A stretch of DNA of 64,000 nucleotides. Origin: Pseudomonas quercus (GTDB lineage: Bacteria > Pseudomonadota > Gammaproteobacteria > Pseudomonadales > Pseudomonadaceae). The stretch's first letter is position 1, and every line of letters begins with the position of its first letter. The stretch lies in contig NZ_JAAVJI010000002.1 of NCBI RefSeq assembly GCF_012033695.1, positions 1 through 64,000 on the forward strand. Reading direction: 5' to 3'. The position numbers and the translations under genes are program-made. Of this stretch, positions 63,592 through 64,000 are shown in pieces. Below the pieces are notes generated by a model. The model searched no databases. It was given only the letters and a program-made list of their open reading frames with translations, and was not told the origin of the DNA.

Positions 63592-64000
63592 ACCGGCTCC
63601 TTCTGGGTAAATAGGACCATCATAACGGCTGCGGCAAAGGCCGCCACGCTGGCCAGTGCAAAGGTGCCGAACGGCCCCAACACCTGCCAGGCATGGCCGG
63701 AATACACCGCGCCCAAGGCGCCGCCTACACCTGCCAGGGCCGCGTACAGCGCTTGCCCCTGCCCTTGGTAGCGCAAGCCAAAGGTGGTACGCACTTTTTG
63801 TACCGCTGCGGCATGAAAGCTGCCGAAGGTGGCGGCATGGAGCACCTGGGCCAACACCAGCATCCCAACGTTGCTGGCAAACCCGCCCAGCAGCACCCAG
63901 CGAACAGCGGCCAGCACAAAGCTCACCAGCAGCACGGTATTGACGGGCCAGCGTGCAAGCAACCGGGCCATGCCCATGAACATCAGCACCTCGGCCACCA
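63588..64000 (-). CDS. MFS transporter, C-terminal part (gene runs off the window)
   Basis: The last 137 residues of a major-facilitator protein with four membrane helices (about 14-38, 42-62, 80-100 and 105-128 of the visible part) and the typical GMARLLARWPVNTVLLVSFVLAAVRW and GQGQALYAALAGVGGALG segments, most like the MFS_1/HcaT-like group. The frame is open to the last base, so the start lies outside. Its position immediately before mtnB and the overlap suggest transport linked to methionine salvage, but the substrate is not known. Confidence 0.85.
   Translation of the reverse strand, partial: VAEVLMFMGMARLLARWPVNTVLLVSFVLAAVRWVLLGGFASNVGMLVLAQVLHAATFGSFHAAAVQKVRTTFGLRYQGQGQALYAALAGVGGALGAVYSGHAWQVLGPFGTFALASVAAFAAAVMMVLFTQKEPV

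Overview
The window comes from a GC-rich gammaproteobacterium, almost certainly a Pseudomonas of the putida group. The basis is the chromosomal order leuC-leuD-leuB-asd-usg-fimV-truA-trpF-accD-folC-(SPOR)-cvpA-purF-metZ, the neighbouring gltX, uvrB and aromatic/aspartate aminotransferase genes, several small Pseudomonas-restricted families (DUF1285, DUF4823, DUF6231, DUF3509), and REP-type inverted repeats. No database search was run; family names come from reading the translated sequence.

Layout. (1) 1-5753 is accessory DNA: an IS66-family element whose left end coincides with the first base (tnpA, tnpB, tnpC, and a GNAT gene that may be a passenger), an AT-richer gene for a DUF6602-like PD-(D/E)XK nuclease-fold protein, and about 0.8 kb of non-coding DNA with inverted repeats, a hexamer tandem array and an 18-bp palindrome. 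It ends in a 5'-truncated greB. (2) 5760-14407 holds a MltF-like lytic transglycosylase, tatD, a transglutaminase/DUF58/MoxR cluster with overlapping genes, a small lipoprotein and a patatin-like phospholipase. (3) 14428-22143 is the potassium-uptake operon kdpABCDE on the minus strand, with only a 15-codon rudiment where kdpF is expected. A divergent OmpR-type two-component pair follows (22465-24341). (4) 24462-24832 has two tRNA-Asp and one tRNA-Val. (5) 24951-42043 is the large minus-strand biosynthetic block: SDR, metZ, purF, cvpA, SPOR protein, folC, accD, trpF, truA, fimV, usg, asd, leuB, leuD, leuC, with a divergent LysR gene (42204-43091). (6) 43172-45705 holds an ibpA-type heat-shock gene with a sigma-32 promoter and a ROSE-like leader, dusC, a thioesterase, and a twice-repeated tRNA-Glu/tRNA-Ala pair behind a strong promoter. 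(7) 45905-51147 holds gltX, a REP cluster, uvrB and an aminotransferase with a terminator-like leader. (8) 51182-61582 is a run of envelope lipoproteins and small conserved proteins, two SEC-C proteins, an LTA-synthase-like sulfatase, speE, and a DUF3509 gene behind a convincing sigma-54 promoter. (9) 61709-64000 is the methionine-salvage set mtnC-mtnD-mtnB with the 3' end of an MFS gene.

Most of the window is ordinary core genome. The places that deserve a second look are the island at the left end (nuclease-like protein between an IS66 and a broken greB), the lost kdpF, the His-rich SEC-C protein, regulatory RNA-like structures (ROSE-like leader, aminotransferase leader, a hairpin covering the DUF1145 ribosome-binding site), the sigma-54 promoter of the DUF3509 gene, and an 11-bp unit shared by two distant tandem arrays. 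I did not find a clear multi-gene system that I would call undescribed.
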